From Limnephilus marmoratus (lineage: Eukaryota; Arthropoda; Insecta; Trichoptera; Limnephilidae), in NCBI GenBank assembly GCA_917880885.1, contig OU862907.1, positions 70,117,072-70,181,071 of the forward strand: a stretch of DNA of 64,000 bases, written 5' to 3'. The position numbers and the translations under genes were made by a program. Shown piece after piece: positions 1 through 11,400 of this stretch (position 1 is its first letter; each line of letters opens with the position of its first letter). The notes beneath the pieces are model-generated. The model had not been told where the DNA came from and made no database searches. It saw only the letters and a list, made by a program, of their open reading frames with translations.

Positions 1-320
1 TGAATTGTTTGAACACTTTGTTTTTTTTTTAATTGTTGCTCTAAAACCTATTTCATTAAACAAATATGTTTTAATAGAAATTAAAACAAGTTTCCATGTT
101 TCCTTCATCATATATATGTTTTCCTAATTCTAGTGATAGCAGTTTAATAACAATGAATAGTTTGACGGTAGTGTCTCGAATGTTAAAATGTACTCCGTCC
201 CAGAAGGACGGCAAACCAAGTTTCTTCCCGACCCCTTCAGGTTAAAAAGTTGATATTTATAAGATCAAAAAATCGGATACAGAATTGAAACACAAACAGA
301 GGTAATAACCCCCTCAGTAT

Positions 321-443
321 TCGGCACTCGGCACTCGGCACTCGGCACTCGGCACTCGGCACTCGGCACTCGGCACTCGGCACTCGGCACTCGGCACTCG
401 GCACTCGGCACTCGGCACTCGGCACTCGGCACTCGGCACTCGG
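321..443. repeat. 7-bp satellite (CGGCACT)n
   Basis: About 17 near-perfect copies of CGGCACT. The matching place in the right arm (about 30553-30580) has about three units, and the third copy at about 33345-33365 has one. The array has therefore expanded in this copy only. Short ORFs reading ECRVPSA repeats here are artefacts of the 7-bp unit. Confidence 0.95.
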
Positions 444-597
444 ACCATCCGACCCTTGTTTATCTGCTCGGTACCTAATATCTCATTTTGTTTATATGAA
501 CATTGTCCTAAAACAATTATTTATGAATAGTTAAGATATAAATGTGTTATTTGAGCAAGCCTTGCACAAGGAATGATCTTGTGAAATATGTTTAATG

Positions 598-656
598 AGA
601 CATACATGCAGACATACATACATACTTACATACATACATACATGCATTTGAATGTA
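598..656. repeat. (CATA)n microsatellite
   Basis: An irregular CATACATACATA run. Shorter versions occur at the equivalent sites near 30380 and 33175. Confidence 0.8.
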
Positions 657-992
657 GCCAAATTTATCAAACACAATACATGAAGCACAGACATAAAGTG
701 TTGAAACAACTGCTAACATATTAAGAAATTAAAACATATTATATTAAGTCTTTAATTGAATATCTTTATTCAGATCATTTTTCTGTTTCTATGGAGTTAT
801 ATTATGTATGTGCCTGTTATTACTATTGAGACATTAAAACACACTTCTTATGTATACTACATTTTATTAATTTATTGTCTATTGATATGTCAATGGTTAG
901 TGATTTATTTTGTTTGTTTTTATGTTTTTCATTTATTCATTTTTCAATACATGAATGTACCTAGTACCTTACCTACATCTGATAATAATATG

Positions 993-1942
993 TAGGGCTC
1001 GGATAAATATGTATTAAAAAATTCAAAATATGTACATATTATATGGAGTAAAAAATGTGAAATATGGAAAAAATATGGAGTATAAAATAAGAACATCTTT
1101 CATATTAAAAAATGTTTATTGTGAAAAATTACTATGCAGTAACAGTTACATTAAAAAAATTATAAAAAGATAGCGAAATGTTCAGGTACCTAGTTCAAAT
1201 AAAAAAAATAAGATTTATTTATCTTCCTCTAAATCTGTCTTATTAAATTGATTGCAGTACACTATCACATGCTTTTTTAAATTATCGAAATTAAAACTTT
1301 GTCAATTAGGTCTAAATATAGCCTTATATTGGCTGAAAGATCTTTCCACGTCACATGATGTAATGGGAGCGTACTTAAAGACGCCTAGTTCCGAAATAAG
1401 GCACGTCTGCAGTACACTCAAAGCTTCCACTCAGAACTTTATTCATTGTTTTTAGGGTGTCAAATTCTTAATTTTTGTCTAAAATATACTTTACTTGAAA
1501 CGCAAAGGTTGGTTATTCTTGGGCATTTTGAAATTAAACTGATAGGTACCTAGACAGTAGTAGTAGGTGACTTGAGTACGTAAAAATAAAAAGACGCGCG
1601 AGCAACAGCAAGCAAGTAGAGGAAGAGAATCAAAAATCAAATTACGACGAATAATACGCGAGAGAAATGAAACACACGCGACCGTGTGGTGGCGAGAATG
1701 CAAATACGTAAAATTATATCAATTTTTGTGAACTAACTCATGTTTTATGATAAAAAAATCTAAAATACGGATGATTGTGATATTTTTTGTAAAATATGGA
1801 CTTAACCATGAAATATGGAAAAATATGGAAAATAAAAATTAGTTTTTCACAATCTATATATAATAATCTAGGTCGAGAACACGTACGAGACCGAAAATCG
1901 TGTAAATTAAAAATATGTATTTACATATTAATCCGGGCCCTA
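993..1942 (-). mobile_element. Non-autonomous hAT element, 8-bp TSD
   Basis: Termini TAGGGCTCGGAT and ATCCGGGCCCTA form imperfect inverted repeats, flanked by the identical 8-bp duplication ATAATATG at 985-992 and 1943-1950. The segment is missing from the matching place in the right arm, which confirms the insertion. Eight-bp target duplications are typical of hAT elements, and the interior carries a hAT transposase C-terminal remnant on the minus strand. At 950 bp it is an internally deleted copy. Confidence 0.85.
1200..1460 (-). pseudogene. hAT transposase C-terminal (dimerisation) remnant
   Basis: Minus-strand translation, with one frame change, gives KYAPITSCDVERSFSQYKAI followed by a region reading SFNFDNLKKHVIVYCNQ. 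The CDVERSFS-Y-x-I block is the hallmark of the hAT dimerisation domain, which normally ends a transposase of about 600 residues. Only the last 80 or so residues remain; the catalytic part is absent. The remnant sits wholly inside the 950-bp hAT element and reads toward its left end. It cannot encode active transposase, though the element's ends could still be recognised by a full-length relative elsewhere. Confidence 0.7.
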
Positions 1943-2419
1943 ATAATATGTATTATTGAGACATGAATACTGTTATTTGTATTTAATAATGTTCCCTTTT
2001 GTTTAACTCTATGTACAGTATAGTCTCTATAATCCGAACCCACTATAATCCGAACCACCATGCCCGGTATATCAGTAGCTGCATATCCTCGAAAGCAGGC
2101 TAATCCTTGATAAGCCGCAAACTAGTTACTTTTTTAGACACCGAGGTGTTAGCAGTGACACATGTTAAATTTGAGCGTTATGTAAATTGTAAAAATCATT
2201 TTCCTTATATCTTTCCTATTTCGTATTGTATGGTTTATAATTTTTAACTGGGCTTGACTTGATTTAAGTAAAATTGTTATTGTAGTACCTTCTTTGGTAG
2301 TTTTTTATGTCCCAAAAGGAGATCAATTAACATATTTGGATTGCTAAAAGAGCCAAGGAATTGTTGAGTTATATTCTAAACATCTCCAAGGATTTATAAA
2401 GTTTATATAAAATATAAAT

Positions 2420-2740
2420 ATTGTTAGTGTCTCTAACTAGAAGCCTCCTAGAATATAATTTTCCAATTCTCAGTCTCCTTATGGAAACCATAATTAATAC
2501 TGTTGAAAGAGTTCAACGCTAATTTACAAAAAAGTGTTGATTTCAAATTTATAATTCTGTTGAATTTATCAACATATTATTTGGTTTTGCTCCAATGAGA
2601 TTGTTTAAATAAAGGTAGAAGAAAATAAATTGGATGTTGCATGTTTATTTAAAAGTATAAATAATCTGTTGGTCAGTCATAAAATCCCAACGGAAATGTT
2701 GCTTTATCGTGTATAGTTGATACTAACTAGGAATTGTTGT
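2420..2740 (+). pseudogene. LINE reverse transcriptase C-terminal fragment (left arm)
   Basis: Reading in shifted frames gives a SLLEYNFPIL-like block, then TIINTVERVQR-FTKK, matching the LEY-x-x-x-W-x-P ... IE-x-VQRRFTK region that follows the RT domain in jockey/CR1-type LINEs. Several stops and frameshifts break it. The same fragment lies in reverse complement at about 26735-27010 in the right arm, so it was there before the arms duplicated. No RT catalytic motifs remain. Confidence 0.5.
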
Positions 2741-2804
2741 CTGTATCAGCGCCCTTGGGGTGATTTTTCACGAAATTGGCGCTATATAAATTATACAAAT
2801 ATTA

Positions 2805-3050
2805 TCATTGTGACAATAACACAAGCTTGTGTCGTGTAATTGCAATTCTGCTATAAATAGATGACACTGTTGGTGCAGCATATGCTAATATAGTCAATAT
2901 GCCCTTGTTCGGGGCTGTGTTGAAATAACATAAGGTTTTACTCCTGAAGCACAACAACAGTTTTGCAGACCTAACTTTAGCATTACTTCTGTTACTCTTC
3001 CTGTTGTTTGCCATATTATTAATAACATTTCTATTAAACTTTTCTTTCAA
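2805..3050 (-). other. 81-codon ORF conserved between inverted arms
   Basis: An ORF starting MKEKFNRNVINNMANN is open here and again at 26362-26610 on the plus strand, with only a few residue changes. I do not recognise it. It is Asn- and Lys-rich and has no signal peptide or obvious domain. Its conservation may only reflect the recent duplication of the arms, so I would not call it a gene without transcript evidence. Confidence 0.2.
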
Positions 3051-3548
3051 CCACTTCTATAAGCACATCATTATTCATGTTTATTATAATTTGTTAACTG
3101 CCATTATGTTTTATTTTATATAATTTGTCTGATCTGTTTACTTTGGTAGATGTTTACATTATGTTACTTTCCTTTGTTATTACTACATATTATTATTTGT
3201 TCTTATTCTACTGCTCTATTCTGCTGTCATTTTACTGTTGTAATATCTGTAACAATATTAAATTATCTGAACACAGTTTTGATAGTTATTTAGAATATGA
3301 CAGGCTATTAGGTTAGCTGCCATTGCTCTAAAATCAAATCAACAATATGATATTAGCGATGAGGAACTAAATTATTATTTACCAGATGAAAGGGAGAAAG
3401 AAAAAAGTTGTAAACAATTATTTGTAAATATGTATTGAACTGTAAAACAATAAATGTGTCTCTTGAAATATCTTGTTTTTTATTATATTTATGTATTTGT
3501 TCCTTTGTTATTCCTATTTTACAACACAACTATCTGTCCTATAACTGA

Positions 3549-3895
3549 CTATGGGCTCCTTCGAAGCCAGAGCCAAGTTAGCATCTCAGAACCTGGGCGT
3601 ACTGTACAGGGCCCACAGATACACAACATAGTATTCATCTGATCACCCTGTACAGCAAGTATTGCAAGTGCACCCCCGCTGTAGGCTAGTAGGCAGCCAC
3701 CTCTGGTCTCCAGCCCCAAAATACCTGAAAAACCCTTGGCACTGTGCAGGAACGGGTGGTGATCTGTTTGATAAAATATATCTAAACAAACGGACTGCAA
3801 TCTTTGGAGCACATACTTCAGGTGGGAAATCTTGGCCTTGGCCCCTCACAGCTCACAGCATCCCCAAAGGTGACATAAGTATTATATTGATTTAA
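3549..3895 (-). repeat. Dispersed fragment with coding-like conservation
   Basis: Minus-strand reading gives FPPEVCAPKIAVRLF and, further on, FFRYFGAGDQRWLP. The right arm has its counterpart at about 25560-25760, and a clearly diverged copy reading FPPDACALKIAIRLL ... FFRYFGAPDQRWLP lies at about 11590-11800 on the plus strand. Amino-acid similarity persists across copies whose DNA has drifted, which hints at a coding origin in some mobile element. The family is not identified. Confidence 0.4.
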
Positions 3896-4199
3896 GTAGT
3901 TTTAAGCACTTGGTAAGTATGTAATATTTTAGACTAGAATAAATAGGACATATAAATGTAGCTTGTGCAATGATGGAATATGTACAGGAGCTAGAATAGA
4001 GGACTGACTGATTGGTTAATAATTTCACAATTTAATAAAAGTAACACACATAAATATCGGTCATAACCAAACAGTAAAGTTTTATTTTAATTTTAGCGGC
4101 TAGATATATAAAAAAATTGTATAAACTAAATATAATGGTGAATTTAATGTAAGTGTAGATATTATATACCTATTTTTCGTTCTCCCCACTAGGGGGTCC

Positions 4200-4450
4200 C
4201 GTGCCGAGGTGGACTAAAGTCTTTTCGTTATTTGTTTTTGGAGTGTTATGCCGTGCTGCACTACCTCCTCATTTAGCCAACGTTTCGGACAGCATTACAG
4301 TGTCCGTTATCAGGGCAGATGTTGATGGACAATAATTAATTATGGACACTGTAACGTTGTCCGAAACGTTCGCTAAAGGAGGATGTAGCGCAACATGGCA
4401 TAATACCCCAAAAACAAATAACGAAAATATTTTTGGTCGTGAAAATCTTA
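4200..4450. mobile_element. Foldback MITE, family F1
   Basis: Left arm CGTTATTTGTTTTTGGAGTG continues through GCACTACCTCCT and CCAACGTTTCGGACAG. The right arm is its reverse complement, ending CCAAAAACAAATAACG and then a TTTTTGGTCGTGAAAATC tail. There is no coding capacity. Related copies lie at 7318-7460 (one arm only) and 57561-57753. Confidence 0.75.
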
Positions 4451-4929
4451 AATCATATATTGGACTTAAGTTATTTAAATATAGGTAGTTTGTTTGTCTT
4501 CTATGTCATTTTTAGTGTCTTCATTGGGGCTTCTTCATTGACTTCTTTAAGCCATATTTTTATTCTTGATTAGTAGGTACTCATTAGAATTTATTAGTTT
4601 TATGTCTTGGGGAAAGATGTTATGGAGTTTTGTTATGGAAAGTATATGTAATAGGGTTTATTCATTGACCTCTAAGGTTCTTCATTTCCTCACAAATAAT
4701 TGAGTTGCCCATAAAATCATGAAACATAACATCTTTAATTGCCTATATCTTATAATTTAAATAAAAAATAAATAAATTAGCTCACATCCGTAATAGATAT
4801 GTGATATACCTCTTGATTACAAAAATATTTTTTCAGTTTGGTTGGGTATTTTGATCCAAATCCAAAATAAAGATTTGTATGAAACCGACCGTGCAAACGT
4901 TCCTCTTAAAGTTTAAAAAAAACTATACT
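4451..4929. other. Unassigned AT-rich stretch
   Basis: No gene, repeat family or structured element recognised. Confidence 0.4.
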
Positions 4930-5181
4930 ACGCTCTACCAACTCAAACAAAAAAAAATTATAGAAATAAATAAATTTAAAACAAAAGTAAAAATATGGCA
5001 GAGAGAACAAAGTGAAAATGAACTATCAAACATACTGAAGACCATGTAAAGACAACTGGATACTAAATACAAATGTGGAAAAACTACAGGCCGCTTCAGA
5101 ACAGGAAACCCTAGTGAGGAGGACTGTAAAAAAAAAGCATTAAATGCTTTGAGCAACTCTGGAAAGCGCATTACCTACATT
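4930..5181 (+). pseudogene. Coding remnant of unrecognised element
   Basis: Plus-strand translation gives WQREQSENELSNILKTM, an in-frame stop, then RTGNPSEEDCKKKALNAL and SGKRITYIQ, where it is cut by the TIR element at 5182. The charged, low-complexity composition and its abrupt end at a transposon suggest a piece of an older gene or transposase. I do not recognise the family. No start codon or upstream exon is visible. Confidence 0.3.
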
Positions 5182-5774
5182 CAGCCTTACTCATCATAAA
5201 ACCGTACCACGGCTCTGTAGCGTGCTGTAGCGGCTCTGTAGCTACACAGTGGAGTAAGCTTACACTGCTCAGGGTAAAAATGTTTACTCATCATCATAAT
5301 GTTTCTCGACAGCTGTTATGATTTTTTTACGGTAGCAACACTGCTCCAAAGCTCAAAAACGCGACCAATTTAGCATTTCGCGGCGTGTTGCCAACTTCAC
5401 GTTTATTCATACGTCAACACGCGTCAACACAACGTTGACTTTGGTAAATCTATATTTAGACATCTAAAATCTCCTTCCGTGAGTGCCGCAAATGGATCGT
5501 ACCTTTTTTAAACCTTTTCCGTGGCCGTGGTGCACGAATGCTGCGAATACGGTCAATATTTGCCAAAGCTCCGTTCAAAATGTCAAGATTCTCATAAAAG
5601 TTCGCCATTTCGTCAGTTACAACGCACGGGGTACTGAGTTAACCCTGGTGATTGGGTGGTTTAAATTCTGACAGCTACTACATCTCCCGGTACAGCGACT
5701 CGGTAAATAACAATTTCACCTAACCCGCTCTTGCTCCGAGGTGTAATCTTATTTTGCGATGATGAGTAAGGCTG
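5182..5774. mobile_element. TIR element, CAGCCTTACTCATCAT ends
   Basis: A 16-bp terminal inverted repeat, CAGCCTTACTCATCAT on the left and ATGATGAGTAAGGCTG on the right, encloses 593 bp. The bases ATT flank both ends and may be a 3-bp target duplication. Inside, minus strand 5462-5625, is a coding remnant reading ANFYENLDILNGALANIDRI and then a basic tract, probably the start of a transposase or accessory ORF. Confidence 0.65.
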
Positions 5775-6282
5775 ATTATGTTTACGCCTCGGTTTTAAAT
5801 CAAGACCTGTGGGTCAGACCAGTACCGGATTATCCCTAAGGCAGAGTAGGCAACTGCCTAGGGGCCCCGCACAGTGGCGGATACAGGGGGGGGGGCGCAG
5901 GGGGCGCGCGCCCCCCCCTTGGCTACCCTAAATACAAGAAAATCTTTCTTCAATCATTCGCTCTACATGTCTAAACCATCTTAGCGTCCCTTTCTTAATC
6001 TTACTTATTACGCTTGTATCAACCTTGCATTCTTTTCATTTTTTTCTCAAACTATCATGGCTTTCTATAGCATTTAGTCCTTCCTCGCTTTCGCTTCTTT
6101 CGACAGTTTTTTGTTAGCGCCAACGGCGTTCAGTCCTCCATAAATGCGGAGTTACCCGCATTTACCCTCCTTTCAATACCTCTATCAGACTCCCCATCTC
6201 TCGTAAACATACTTCCCGAATACATAAACTTATCCACTGTCATTTTTGGGTAACTATTACAAAATATATTATTATCTTATTA

Positions 6283-6645
6283 TTAAAAATAAATGTTTTT
6301 GGAGATGCTATGTGAAGGGTCATTTTAGTGGAAGGAAAAAGGTATGATAGGTGGCTAGGACTCTCTGGGTTAGTGTGTCCAGGAGAGATAGACGGATGAA
6401 ACTTTCCCTCCCACTGCGATGCGAGGAAATGGGTCGAGGGATTCCTGCTGGAGAGGTTAAATGGTCTCCCTCAACCAGTCCTACTACTTCCGCCACTACT
6501 TTGAAAAATCACATCCCAAGAACTCAGGCATCCCTGCTAAGTCACCAAACTTAGCGACCCACTTGGGATGACTTATAGCAAAGGTGTTGTTTATCCAATA
6601 AATAATTCCCGTGGCGGCGGTACCCACACTCGCCTCCTAAATTGA
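6283..6645 (-). mobile_element. Short poly(A) retroposon, family R1
   Basis: A minus-strand copy of a dispersed unit of about 465 bp that starts AATTTGGGAGGCGGG, runs through GGTACCGCCGCC and CCCAAGTGG-TTCGCT, and ends TGTGGAG...AAAA. This copy lacks the poly(A) tail. Others are at 7580-8010, 11290-11400 (partial), 34640-34935 and 35925-36395. No ORF persists across copies. It may be a SINE or the 3' end of a LINE. Confidence 0.7.
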
Positions 6646-7317
6646 AACTTTTGCTTCATTCACATTCATACGTCGTTTCATGTAAAGGACTCTACTATCC
6701 GAATTTCTACCGATTTCTTACATATCCCGCTTAAACATTTGAAGTTTTTAAGCTCTTAAAAAAATATATGTTATTCTTTAAGATAGTATCCAGGTAATCC
6801 CCGGGCCGAAACGCAAAATATATGAAATTCCCTCGATAGAAATTAATCGCAAAGTATACTCCAAAAATTATGATTTACACGATTCTTTCGATTATTTTAA
6901 AAGTTATATGAATGAAAAAATTCACAATGCTTCTTTAAATGATACTAAAGAAAATGCCCGCGAGATTTTTGCTTTTTTTTAAACACGTCGTGTTTAATTA
7001 AATATATTCAAAATAGTCGCTTACGTCTGTTCATATTAATGTGTTTTAACATTAGCGCGCTCGCTCTGACTTCAGAATTTATATATTTCGCTTTCAAACT
7101 GTCTCATTTGCCATCAGACTGGCGGGCTAAGTGGACCTATGCTTGTCGGTCCGGCAACTAAAATTACGGGAATTGACAAAATATATCTTGTTGCTCAAGA
7201 AAAGATTATATTTATTACAAACAAGCACATCACAAACGAACATTATACCTCTCCATTTTTATGCGCAATGTTGGTACCTACGTCACAATTCAAAATAAAC
7301 TAGTTTTGCTAAGTTTT
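6646..7317. other. Unassigned sequence inside hAT nest
   Basis: AT-rich with no recognisable gene or repeat. Confidence 0.4.
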
Positions 7318-7460
7318 TAGATTTTCACGGCCAAAAGTATTTTCGTTATTTGTTTTTGGGGTGTTATGCCGGGTTGCGCTACCTCCTTCTTTAGCCAACG
7401 TTTCGAACAGCGTTGCAGTGTCCAACATGAAGGCAGATCCGGCAGATGAGTGAATCTCTC
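7318..7460. mobile_element. Half copy of foldback MITE F1
   Basis: Reads TTAGATTTTCACGGCC, then TTTTTGGGGTGTTATGCC and ACGTTTCGAACAGCG, matching one arm of the copies at 4200 and 57561. The opposite arm is missing. Confidence 0.7.
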
Positions 7461-7579
7461 ATCGGCCACACTTAAAATTATTCAAGTATCTACATCTCCA
7501 TTTAAAGACAAGGTAGGTATGTAATTACGTCAAATTTAAAAATAATAGCTTGTTTCTTTCATTTTTCAAAAATTACCTT

Positions 7580-8010
7580 GTTTTTTTTTTACAGTAACTC
7601 CACACAGGCCCTGAGGATTTTTTCCCCTCAGGGCATATGTCATCTTTGGATATGCTGTGTGGAGTGTCTTTTAATGGAAAGGAAGGAGAGGAAGTTCTGG
7701 AAAGGATAAGGTTATAGGGGTGGGTAGGAATTTGAGGGTCAGTGGGTTCGGGTGTGACGGACATTTGAATCCATCCCTCCCACTGCGGTGCAAGGCGATG
7801 TTCCAAAAGAGTTCTGCCTGAGAGGTCACAAGGTCTCCCTCAACCAGTCTCTCCCGATCTGGCCTACCACGCAGCTGGTGGGCAGACACATCCGCCACCA
7901 AATCTCAAACCCGGGCACCCCTGCTTAGTCACCAAACGTAGCGAACAACTTGGGGTTATCCAATAAATAGTTTCCGGGGCGGCGGTACCCTTACCCGCGT
8001 CCCAAATTGT
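7580..8010 (-). mobile_element. R1 retroposon, near full length
   Basis: The poly(T) at 7580-7592 is the element's poly(A) tail. It is followed by the CCACACAGGCCCTGAGG hairpin region and ends at GGGACGCGGGTAAGGGTACC read on the minus strand. It aligns over its whole length with the copy at 35925-36395. The short ORFs here are not shared between copies. Confidence 0.75.
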
Positions 8011-8214
8011 TACGGACAAGGAAATATGTAATTATCGTAATACGTATTATTACTATCTATTTTTAGATGTTCGTTGGATAATAAATCCAAAATGCGTTAC
8101 GTAAATATAAGTAAATAAAAGTTTCGCTTGTTTACTAAAACCGACTACATTGTTATAAGTAATTACTTTGACCTTTTTATAAATGTTTAATAATTTAGAT
8201 TCCATCGGTTAACT
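8011..8214. other. Unassigned AT-rich spacer
   Basis: Nothing recognised. Confidence 0.4.
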
Positions 8215-8515
8215 AGTCCCAGCAAAGCTGTAGTTTGCTGCTTTGAGGGCTGCCACTTCATAAATTTCTACATAAACTTCCGGAGGTACATGATGTTGAA
8301 TGTAAAAAAGACAAATAACTTTTTTCTAAATTCAATTTTTTCCCTATACAAAATTATTTTTCCACAGAAGATTATTATTTTTTTCATACAAACAACAAAA
8401 CTTTTTTACCCGTAACTACCTTTGAACGTTTTGAAAAAAGTTTCCTATCTTTTTTTACGTGTACTGTCATGTAGAATTACCTCCCGAAGTTTGTGCACTT
8501 TACCTCCGGATATAA
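8215..8515. mobile_element. Decayed mariner-type foldback MITE
   Basis: Left side ACTTCCGGAGGTACATGATG and right side CATGTAGAATTACCTCCCGA form a degraded version of the arms seen at 9971-10361. The outer ends are lost or mutated. Confidence 0.55.
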
Positions 8516-8559
8516 ATAAAGAGCGAAAAGGTGCATGTAGGCAAAAACAGGTTGTGCAA

Positions 8560-8790
8560 TTCACACGCAATAGAAGTGAAACCTTCGGAAAACTAACTTA
8601 GATAAAAGTGGGGAGGCTACAAAACACCGCAAAAAGAGAAGACCGATTTTATTATCTCATTCTCTCTCAGGATAAATCATATATATGTATGTATTTGTCT
8701 CTTTTTAGTGTCGCTTCTTTTCGTTTCATCGAGCTTCAAATCACAACAGTGCTACAGAAGTTTTCATTTCAATAAATAGATTTTTATTAT
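8560..8790 (+). repeat. Diverged copy of the 30935-31135 segment
   Basis: Blocks GTGAAACCTTCGGAAAACTAA, GGAGGCTAC-AA-CACCGC, TCTCATTCTCTC and CAGTGCT line up with 30935-31135 and 33720-33920. The order is kept with about 20 percent difference by eye. Function unknown. Confidence 0.6.
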
Positions 8791-8827
8791 AATGTATTAA
8801 ACGCCAAGGCATTTTTTTTTCACAAAA

Positions 8828-10808
8828 AGGCACTAATAGTCCAGTCAAGGAAGGAGGTGGAGCGTGCGTGAGCAGAAACCTAAGCGATTCCTTCAGAAAC
8901 TTGTTCAGGGTGCTTAGGATGTGAACATACTAAAAGTCCTGACGTCTAGGTGGTAAGCTAGGAAGGGAGAGGAGGTAGGGGGGAGGGGGGAGGGGGGAGA
9001 AGGTCCCAATTTTCGGGTTAGAATAAGTAAAAGCTCATAAAATTATCAACAACGTTTATTCTTTACGTAATTTTCGAAATCCCAGCCGTTTTTGAGTTAC
9101 ACGCTCCACAAATGTAGATATTTTCGAAAAAAATCATTGTACCCACGTTTTTCATCAAACATTCCTTCATATCGTCTAAAATATTCATCAAAGAAAGAAA
9201 TTTGTTTGAAAAAAGTTATAAAGAATTTAATTCCCTTTTAGAATATGTAATATTCATATGCAAATTAGTGTCCATCCAGTAAATATTTACAGGAATTAAT
9301 TTTTTTTTTGTAATTGTCGTTATTTTCAGAAAAAGCTGTTTTTATCTTATTACTGATACCGCTTTTGTTTGTGACAGATTGTGGAACTTGGACTTGGATT
9401 TCATTTATTTTCAGAGTTCCTAAAACAATTAGTTTAATGACTCTAACTTTTAGTGGACGTTTTGTGGAGAACCACATTGATGCGATCATTCAAAAGCTGA
9501 GGATTCATAACAGGAGGCAGAGGTGTTTCGCACAATGTTCTCAGCAAGAGGTTAGTTGGTATAAAAAGTTTTGTAGAGTCTTCTTCACGTCAAGTGAATA
9601 GCACAAGGACCTCGACAAGCCCGCCGGAGTAGAGATACAGCAGACATTGCCAAACTCAGTCAGTGGTTTGATGCACATCCTCCCTTCCCACAAACCAGTG
9701 AAATAATGTCAATTTTTGTGGAGTGGAGTCATCGGAGATGCCACAATAACTTGCTAAGATGCTGTTCAAGTTGGTGAAGATTCATTAAACTAATTGTTTT
9801 AGGAACTAAATGATGAAATAATAAATGAAATCCAAGTCCAAGTCCCACAATTTGTTACAAACAAAAGTGGTGTGTCAGTAATAAGATAAAAAAATGACGA
9901 CATTTACTAAAAAACTTAAAATTCCTGTAAATATTTACTGGTTGGAGATTAGTTTACAAATGTATATATACAGGGTGTCCGGGGGTAAAGTGCATTAACT
10001 TCGGGAGGTGATTCTACACGATGGTAGGAGTAAAAAAGATAAATAACTTTTTTCGAAATTCCAACTTTTTTTTTCCCATACAAAGAGATCTACCTACTAA
10101 AAATCCTTAGTGTGAGGTACGATCTTACTTGCCGGGAGCCTGCCGGGCACTATCGTGGCAACAATAAATGGTGGTGACTGGCCCGTATCGTAACAGCGGA
10201 AAATAATAAAGCTGGCCGCGCACGCCGGTCAAATTTTACGTTTTTACCACAAAACTACCCCTAAAAGTTGGAATTTCGAAAAAAGTTATTTATCTTTTTT
10301 ACTAACACTATCATGTAGAATCACCTCCCGAAGTTAATGCACTTTACCCCCGGACACCCTGTATAATCTAAAAGGGAATTGAATTCTTTACAACTTCTTT
10401 CAAACAAATTTCTTTCATTGATGAAAATTTTAGACGATATAAAGGAATGTTTGATGAAAAATGTGAGGTAAAATGATTTTTTTCGAAAATATCTACATTT
10501 GTGGAGCTTGTAAGTCAAAAACAGCTGGGATTTCGAAAATTACGTATAGAATAAAAGTTGTAGATAATTTTATGAGCTTTCACTTATTCTAAAAAAAATC
10601 CTCTGAAATGCACCGCTTCCGAGATATAAGCGGAAATCCAAAAATTGGGACCTTCTCCCCCCCCCCTTCCCCCTAGCTCACCACCTAGACGTCAGGACTT
10701 TTAGTATGTTCACACCCTAAGCACCCTGACCAAGCTTCTGAAGGAATCGCTTAGGTTCCTGCTCACGCACTCTACACCTCCTTTTGGACCATTCATTGAC
10801 TGGACTAT
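8828..10808. repeat. Two-kb foldback (palindromic) element
   Basis: Left arm from TAGTCCAGTCAAGGAAGG to about 9420; right arm from about 9795 to ATTGACTGGACTAT. Paired landmarks include TAAGCGATTCCTTC / GAAGGAATCGCTTA, CTAGGTGG / CCACCTAG and TTCGAAATCCCAGC / GCTGGGATTTCGAA. The arms also share a segment near 9320-9420 / 9800-9890. A mariner-type MITE at 9971-10361 sits in the right arm only. The short central ORFs are not convincing. Confidence 0.8.
9971..10361. mobile_element. Mariner-type MITE, TA target
   Basis: Ends CAGGGTGTCCGGGGGTAAAG and its complement CTTTACCCCCGGACACCCTG, with TA on each side (9969-9970 and 10362-10363). The arms extend at least 80 bp. No ORF. The TA duplication and CAGGGTGTCC terminus fit a Tc1/mariner-mobilised element. 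Confidence 0.8.
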
Positions 10809-10851
10809 AAAAACAAATATGATTAAAATGTGCACTTTACTTAATTGAAAA

Positions 10852-11289
10852 TTGAAAAATGGGTCGGGTCAAGATGTCACGGGTTATGTGTATTTTAAAA
10901 TTGTGGCAACCCTACAAATATTATCAACTTATGGAGAATTATTAGCCAAGTTCCAAACCAGACCCAGACCAGTAATAATAGTGCGCGCGCTTTATCTCCC
11001 CGCGCGCTGCAGATACATACACCACCTGTCGAATGCGTTAAAAGTAAATTTCAAGAATGGTCCGAAATGAAATTCTTTGTGCGGAGAGCGGGGCCTTAAC
11101 GGCGCGACTCAAGTAGTTGATTCCCTTGATCGTGTAATGCAGCCCTACTGCTCCCTGTGGCCAGCCAAGTTTTAAATGTGCGGTCCGTCAATCTTTTATT
11201 TATTTATTGAAGTGGAAACTTCTTTAGCACCGTTGTGATTTGACAAACACATGCATCTGTATGTTTTAGCCTGCGAGAGAATGAGTTAG
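10852..11289. other. Unassigned sequence
   Basis: A 72-codon ORF at 10852-11070 has no recognisable domain and no repeat partner in the window. Nothing else supported. Confidence 0.35.
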
Positions 11290-11400
11290 TATTTTTTTTA
11301 CATTAACTCCACAGGAGGCCCTGAGGAAAATAATTTCCCTCGGGGCCTATGTCATCTGGGATGCTGTGTGGAGGGTCTTTTTGAGGAGAGGAAGAGATGA
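11290..11400 (-). mobile_element. Partial R1 retroposon (3' end)
   Basis: Tail TTTTTTTTACATTAACTCC, the GGCCCTGAGG / CCTCGGGGCC hairpin and the GCTGTGTGGAGG segment match R1. It is then cut off and followed by the fragment at 11400-11850, which resembles the repeat at 3549-3895. Confidence 0.65.

Larger units (their letters stand above)
1..3998. repeat. Left arm of large inverted repeat
   Basis: This segment reappears in reverse complement at about 25415-30930. Anchors include the GCAGGCTAATCCTTGATAAG block near 2097 (partner near 27300), an 81-82 codon ORF found in both arms, and the start of the window (partner near 30925). The arms differ by point changes and by private insertions: a hAT element at 993-1942 here and a 2.5-kb element at 27771-30304 in the partner. 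The window starts inside the arm, so the repeat may continue to the left. The spacer between the arms is about 21 kb. Confidence 0.85.

Noticed and set aside
237..425. 62-codon ORF with ECRVPSA repeats
   Set aside because: A by-product of the 7-bp satellite; it is lost in the two sister copies of the region.
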